From contig MSHJ01000008.1 in assembly GCA_001941065.1 (NCBI GenBank), positions 1-64,000 on the forward strand: a stretch of 64,000 nucleotides of DNA, in the 5' to 3' direction. Shown here one piece after another: positions 60,530-64,000 of the stretch. Each line of letters starts with the position of its first letter. Position 1 is the stretch's first letter. Origin of the DNA: Alistipes sp. Zagget8. Lineage in GTDB: Bacteria; Bacteroidota; Bacteroidia; Bacteroidales; Rikenellaceae. Under the pieces are notes generated by a model. The model ran no database searches, had not been told where the DNA came from, and saw only the letters and a list, made by a program, of their open reading frames with translations. Both the position numbers and the translations under genes were made by a program.

Positions 60530-61393
60530 TCACATCAGCGGAATATAAATCTCGGTTTTCAGTTTTTCGGCCGGAACCCGGTCGGGATGGTTGAGGTATT
60601 TCTCGAAGCAGGGGCTCTCGCGCAGCGTGCAGCCGCTCTCCGGAAGCCATTCGCCGCAGATTTTCTTATAAGCTCCGCCCAGTCCGGTATACGGACCGGT
60701 ATAGAGGAACACGGCGTATTTGCCCCCGGCGATCTTCTTCACGCCGATGTCGCCCACGGCGACAGGTCCCTTGGGCAGGGTCAGGCATACGTCGCAGCGG
60801 AGGTTGCCGTCCTGCGAAATATCGGGGTCGTTGTGGTAGATCACGAGGTTCTCGATACCCGCAGAGAAGAGCTTGTGTTCTTTGACGTAACTCCACAGGC
60901 GGGTAAAATACGAACCGTAGTCTACCTGGCTGTAATTTCCCTGAGCGCGGATATATGCCACGGTCTTGACGGGAATTTCCCGGATTTTAGGTTTCGACAG
61001 CCGGATTTCGGCGTCGGGCTGGATGTTGCTGTTCATCATCGGACGGTTTTTAGTGATACGATACATCTTGGGCGAGATGCCGAAAAACCGCCGGAACGCC
61101 TTGCTCAGCGACGAGGGCGTGTCGTAACCCACCCGGTAAGCAATCTCCGCGACGGGAACATCCGTATAGCGCAACAGCCGGGCGGCCGTCTCTATCCGCG
61201 TGCGGACGATGAATTCGCCGATGGGTTCGCCGAGCATCGCCGACACGATACGGTGGAAATGGTACGGGGAAAAGGCCGACAGCTCGGCCAGGACGCGCAG
61301 GTCGACAGCCTCGTCGAGGTGCATCCGGATATACTCGACGACCCGGTTGATGCGCTGCTGGTAATCGTTCGTTGTGGCAGGTTTGTTCTTCAT
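60530..61393 (-). CDS. AraC-family regulator with GyrI-like ligand-binding domain
   Basis: A 287-residue protein. An AraC/XylS DNA-binding domain spans about residues 10-115 (FSPYHFHRIVSAMLGEPIGEF, then IAYRVGYDTPSSLSKAFRRFFGISPKMYR), followed by a GyrI-like effector domain (about 140-287; VKTVAYIRAQGNYS, GKYAVFLYTGPYTG). It is of the SoxS/Rob/BmrR-related type that binds amphipathic molecules and switches on export or detoxification genes. It is monocistronic with a -7 box 7 bases upstream of the start. No target gene is evident in the window. Confidence 0.9.
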   Translation of the reverse strand: MKNKPATTNDYQQRINRVVEYIRMHLDEAVDLRVLAELSAFSPYHFHRIVSAMLGEPIGEFIVRTRIETAARLLRYTDVPVAEIAYRVGYDTPSSLSKAFRRFFGISPKMYRITKNRPMMNSNIQPDAEIRLSKPKIREIPVKTVAYIRAQGNYSQVDYGSYFTRLWSYVKEHKLFSAGIENLVIYHNDPDISQDGNLRCDVCLTLPKGPVAVGDIGVKKIAGGKYAVFLYTGPYTGLGGAYKKICGEWLPESGCTLRESPCFEKYLNHPDRVPAEKLKTEIYIPLM

Positions 61394-61400
61394 CTCGCGA

Positions 61401-61408
61401 CAAAGGTA
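61401..61408 (-). promoter_or_regulatory. -7 box of the AraC/GyrI gene
   Basis: Minus-strand TACCTTTG, exact TAnnTTTG, seven bases before the ATG. The leader would be very short or absent. Confidence 0.5.
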
Positions 61409-61454
61409 CCGCACACGGAACAAAAGGACTTTTCCGATGTTGCGGATTTCAGGT

Positions 61455-62471
61455 TCAGGGCATCATCCTGGCGAAGGTGCGCCGTCCGAACAGATAGCGC
61501 AGCACCACCGAGCCGCGGTAGATATGCTCCGTGGCGGAGCCTTTGCGGGTCTCGCGGATCGAGCGGCGTTTGCGGCCCAGCGCCTTGTGCCAGCGGAAGA
61601 AATCGCGGTAGGCGCGGAACACGGCCCGGAAATTGTCCCCGCGGCCCTGCACCAAATAGGAGAAAGCCGCCAGAATGTCGAGCGCCGGACGCGCCACGGC
61701 CACGAAGAGCCGCTGTCCGGTGGAGGTGCACTTATAAAGCATCGCCAGATTGTTCCGGTGATTGTAGAAGACTTTGGTCGGGGAATCGGTCTGGAGCGTG
61801 CCCCCGCCGAGGTGGTAAACCGTGCTCCCGGGAACGACCCGCACGCGGTACCCGGCCAGCTGCATCCGCCAGCAGAGGTCGATCTCCTCCATGTGGGCGA
61901 AGAAATCGGCATCGAAGCCCCCCAGCGCCCGGAACACATCGGCCCGGCAGCAGAAGGCCGCACCGCTCACCCAGAAGACATCGCGGGCGTCGTCGTACTG
62001 ACCCCGGTCCTCCTCCACGCAGCGCAGGATGCGGCCCCGGCAGAAGGGATAGCCCAGAAAGTCGATGAATCCGCCCGAAGCCCCGGCATATTCGAACAGC
62101 GTGCGGTCGGCGTAAGAGATCAGCTTCGGCGCGGCGACCGCCACGTCGGGATTTTCATTCAGGCAGTCGAGAATCGGCCCGAGCCACCCCGCGGGCGTCT
62201 CGACATCGGAGTTCAACAGCAGGTAGTAATCGGCGTCAATCTGCGCCAGCGCCCGGTTGTAACCGCCGGCAAAGCCGTAATTGGCATCCATGCGCAGCAC
62301 CGAGACCGTAGGGAATTCGGCGGCGAGGAGCGCTACGGAATCGTCCGTGGAGCCGTTGTCGGCCACCACAACCCCGACCCCTTCGGGCGCGGCGGCCACG
62401 ACCGACGGCAGAAAACGGCGCAGGTGTTCGGCGCCGTTCCAATTCAGTATGACGATTTTAGCTACTGGCAT
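61455..62471 (-). CDS. Glycosyltransferase family 2
   Basis: A 338-residue GT-A fold enzyme: KIVILNWNGAEHL opening, VVADNGSTDDSV with the nucleotide-sugar Asp, YYLLLNSDVE (DxD-type) and MEEIDLCWRMQLAGYRVRVVPGS (catalytic base region). It transfers a sugar to an unknown acceptor, often in cell-envelope glycan or lipid A-related pathways. Its start overlaps the LpxL-like gene's stop by 14 bases. Operon order is DUF389, LpxL-like, GT2. Confidence 0.88.
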   Translation of the reverse strand: MPVAKIVILNWNGAEHLRRFLPSVVAAAPEGVGVVVADNGSTDDSVALLAAEFPTVSVLRMDANYGFAGGYNRALAQIDADYYLLLNSDVETPAGWLGPILDCLNENPDVAVAAPKLISYADRTLFEYAGASGGFIDFLGYPFCRGRILRCVEEDRGQYDDARDVFWVSGAAFCCRADVFRALGGFDADFFAHMEEIDLCWRMQLAGYRVRVVPGSTVYHLGGGTLQTDSPTKVFYNHRNNLAMLYKCTSTGQRLFVAVARPALDILAAFSYLVQGRGDNFRAVFRAYRDFFRWHKALGRKRRSIRETRKGSATEHIYRGSVVLRYLFGRRTFARMMP

Positions 62472-63375
62472 TTCGTTTGTGTTTCCAGCGGCGGTGCGAC
62501 CACATCCAGAGTTCGGGACGCCGGCGAATCTCCGCCTCCAGCATACGAACGTACCGCTGTGTGATTTCGTATTCGGCGACCTCTTCCCGGCCGTCGTAAA
62601 TCTGCTCGAAAGACATTTCATAGCGCCCCCGCTGCAAACGGTCGATCTTCACGAAATAGACCGGAAGCTGGCAGCGCAGGGCCAGTTTCTCGCCTCCGTC
62701 GAAAAAGATCGTATCCTGGTTGAGGAAGCGGAACCACCGGCTGTCGGGACGCCGCGGAGGATTCTGGTCGGCGATAAGTCCCATGGCGAGGTTCTTGCCG
62801 TCGATACCTTTTTCCCGGTTACGCAGGTAGAAGCGCAGGCTCTCCTTCATCGAAACGGTCATCGAGTTTTCGTAGTTGCGCAGCCGTTGGTAAAGGCACT
62901 CCATGACCACGCTCCGCAGCGGATGATACACCGCCACCACCATCTGCGACCGTTCGAACACGCCCCACAGGGAGCAGTATTCCCAACACCCGAAATGGGC
63001 CGTCATGGCGATCCAGTCACGGCCGTGAACCGCCCGGAACTGTTCATCGAATCCCTTTATCTTGAGCATCCTGCGGGCTTTCGCCTCGCTCATGTTGGCC
63101 ATATTGATCGTATCGACGAACATTTCAGCCAGCGTATAGTAGAATTTCCGCCGCAGGACGGCCAGTTCGCGGTCGCTTTTCTCGGGGAACGAATTGCGCA
63201 GGTTCGTTCGCACGACCTTCATGCGGTAACGCAGGCAGTAATAGAGCAACACGAAGATCAGGTTCTCGACCACGTAGTACTTGAACCAGTAAGGCATCGC
63301 AGCAAACACGCGGACACAGGCCCAGAGAGTCTCCAGCCCGATTCGCTGCATGAGGGTCAGTTCCGTCGTTTTCAT
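62458..63375 (-). CDS. LpxL/HtrB-like lipid A acyltransferase
   Basis: A 305-residue membrane-anchored acyltransferase. N-terminal helix near 18-45, and the HX(4)D/E-type segment appears as TAHFGCWEYCSLWG with an Arg-rich VAVYHPLRSVVMECLYQRLR following. The C-terminal PVYFVKIDRLQRGRYEMSFEQ fits LpxL-type late lipid A acyltransferases. It would add a secondary acyl chain to lipid A or a related ornithine lipid. It lies between GT2 and DUF389 genes, all on the minus strand. Confidence 0.85.
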   Translation of the reverse strand: MKTTELTLMQRIGLETLWACVRVFAAMPYWFKYYVVENLIFVLLYYCLRYRMKVVRTNLRNSFPEKSDRELAVLRRKFYYTLAEMFVDTINMANMSEAKARRMLKIKGFDEQFRAVHGRDWIAMTAHFGCWEYCSLWGVFERSQMVVAVYHPLRSVVMECLYQRLRNYENSMTVSMKESLRFYLRNREKGIDGKNLAMGLIADQNPPRRPDSRWFRFLNQDTIFFDGGEKLALRCQLPVYFVKIDRLQRGRYEMSFEQIYDGREEVAEYEITQRYVRMLEAEIRRRPELWMWSHRRWKHKRNASS

Positions 63376-63388
63376 GCCTGCCGTGCGG

Positions 63389-64000
63389 TTAAGGTTCCAC
63401 GAAAAGTTTCACGTTCCCAACCTTGGTGCGAATCTTCAGCCAGCGCGAGAGCGTCTCCCGGTCGATCGGCGCCGCAGGGTCCTTGGGCGTCACCACGCAC
63501 ACGATCGTCGTATCGCCGGGCGTGCCCTGCACGTCGAACGTGATGCCCTTCATCAGCGAAATGGCGCCGATGTTCTCCATCATGGCCCCCACTTCGCGCG
63601 AGATGTCGTCCACCTCGACGTTCGTCACCCGGTAGCGTTTCAGCTGCGAGGCCATCTCGCCGATGCGGCGGTTTTTCTCGTCCAGCAGCTCCCGGTAACT
63701 CTGCTGCAGCGACGCCACGTCGATCTTGTCCTCGGTATTGGCCTGCCGGACGACCAGCTCGGCCTCCTCCAGTCCGAAACCGCGCATCTGCGTCCGAGCA
63801 TTCTCGATCACCTCCTCGCCCAGCGGTTCGCCCACCAGCAGCAGTTCGATCTGCGACGGCTTCTTGCCCTGCGCATAGTGCTTGTTGCACTCGATCACGC
63901 GCGTATGCGGGAAATTGAAGACCTGCGCCACGTATTTGTCGGCCACGGCCTCGAACACCGAAACCCGGACCATGCGGAAGCCGATGACGACGCTCGGGAT
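63389..64000 (-). CDS. DUF389-domain membrane protein, C-terminal fragment
   Basis: The frame continues past the right edge, so only the last ~203 residues are present. The first visible residues (IPSVVIGFRMVRVSVFEA) look like the end of a transmembrane helix, followed by DUF389-type C-terminal stretches (FNFPHTRVIECNKHY, IELLLVGEPLGEEVIENARTQM, LEEAELVVRQ) and a coiled-coil segment near the end (LQQSYRELLDEKNRRIGEMASQLKRYRV). DUF389 proteins have 8-10 helices; their role is not known. It is first in the series with LpxL-like and GT2, 13 bases apart from the former. Confidence 0.7.
   Translation of the reverse strand: MPSVVIGFRMVRVSVFEAVADKYVAQVFNFPHTRVIECNKHYAQGKKPSQIELLLVGEPLGEEVIENARTQMRGFGLEEAELVVRQANTEDKIDVASLQQSYRELLDEKNRRIGEMASQLKRYRVTNVEVDDISREVGAMMENIGAISLMKGITFDVQGTPGDTTIVCVVTPKDPAAPIDRETLSRWLKIRTKVGNVKLFVEP

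Overview
The window is about 60% G+C and reads as a chromosomal segment of a gut member of the Bacteroidales, most like Alistipes (Rikenellaceae). The basis for this is SusC/SusD pairs, a hybrid two-component regulator, TAnnTTTG -7 promoter boxes instead of sigma70-type -10 boxes, few clear Shine-Dalgarno sequences, many Bacteroidetes-type lipoproteins and a high G+C content for the order. The genus is inferred from overall character and no database search was run.

Layout. 1-10 kb: the end of a LruC-type surface protein, the SRP RNA gene, a nitronate monooxygenase-like flavoprotein, a NYN-LOTUS protein, a hotdog thioesterase, a small ABM monooxygenase, an iron superoxide dismutase fused to rubredoxin, an outer-membrane barrel paired with a 992-residue TPR protein, and an OsmC protein. 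10-21.7 kb, all on the minus strand: an RND efflux operon (adaptor, pump, TolC), a MauE/DoxX-like membrane protein, tmk, and the sufBCDS iron-sulfur assembly genes interrupted by two copies of a small palindromic repeat. 21.8-42.4 kb, minus strand: a pectin utilisation locus with a DUF4861 protein, GH28, PL1, a CE12-CE8 fusion, a hybrid two-component sensor, GH105, SusC, SusD and a large SusE-position lipoprotein. 42.5-64 kb: tRNA-Ser(GCU), a radical-SAM/TIGR03915 DNA repair pair, a cold-shock-domain/RRM RNA-binding pair, a porin, an exonuclease, a Ser-type sulfatase, guaB-guaA, panB, a TrmH methyltransferase, an outer-membrane protein with glnS, a PAS histidine kinase, an AraC/GyrI regulator, and a DUF389-LpxL-GT2 envelope cluster cut by the window end.

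How it works together. The pectin locus looks self-contained. Surface PL1 and GH28 would cut homogalacturonan after the CE12-CE8 enzyme removes acetyl and methyl groups. SusCD and the SusE-like lipoprotein would import oligomers, GH105 would remove the unsaturated end sugar, and the hybrid sensor, encoded inside the enzyme operon, would read out the breakdown products. The suf cluster, the SOD-rubredoxin fusion (with a Fur-box-like palindrome upstream) and the OsmC protein form a scattered iron and oxidative-stress complement suited to an anaerobe that meets oxygen.

Most unusual points: the SOD-rubredoxin fusion, 9-base G/C runs inside both sensor kinase genes, the barrel/giant-TPR pair, and a Cys4 cluster in the PAS domain of the small kinase.
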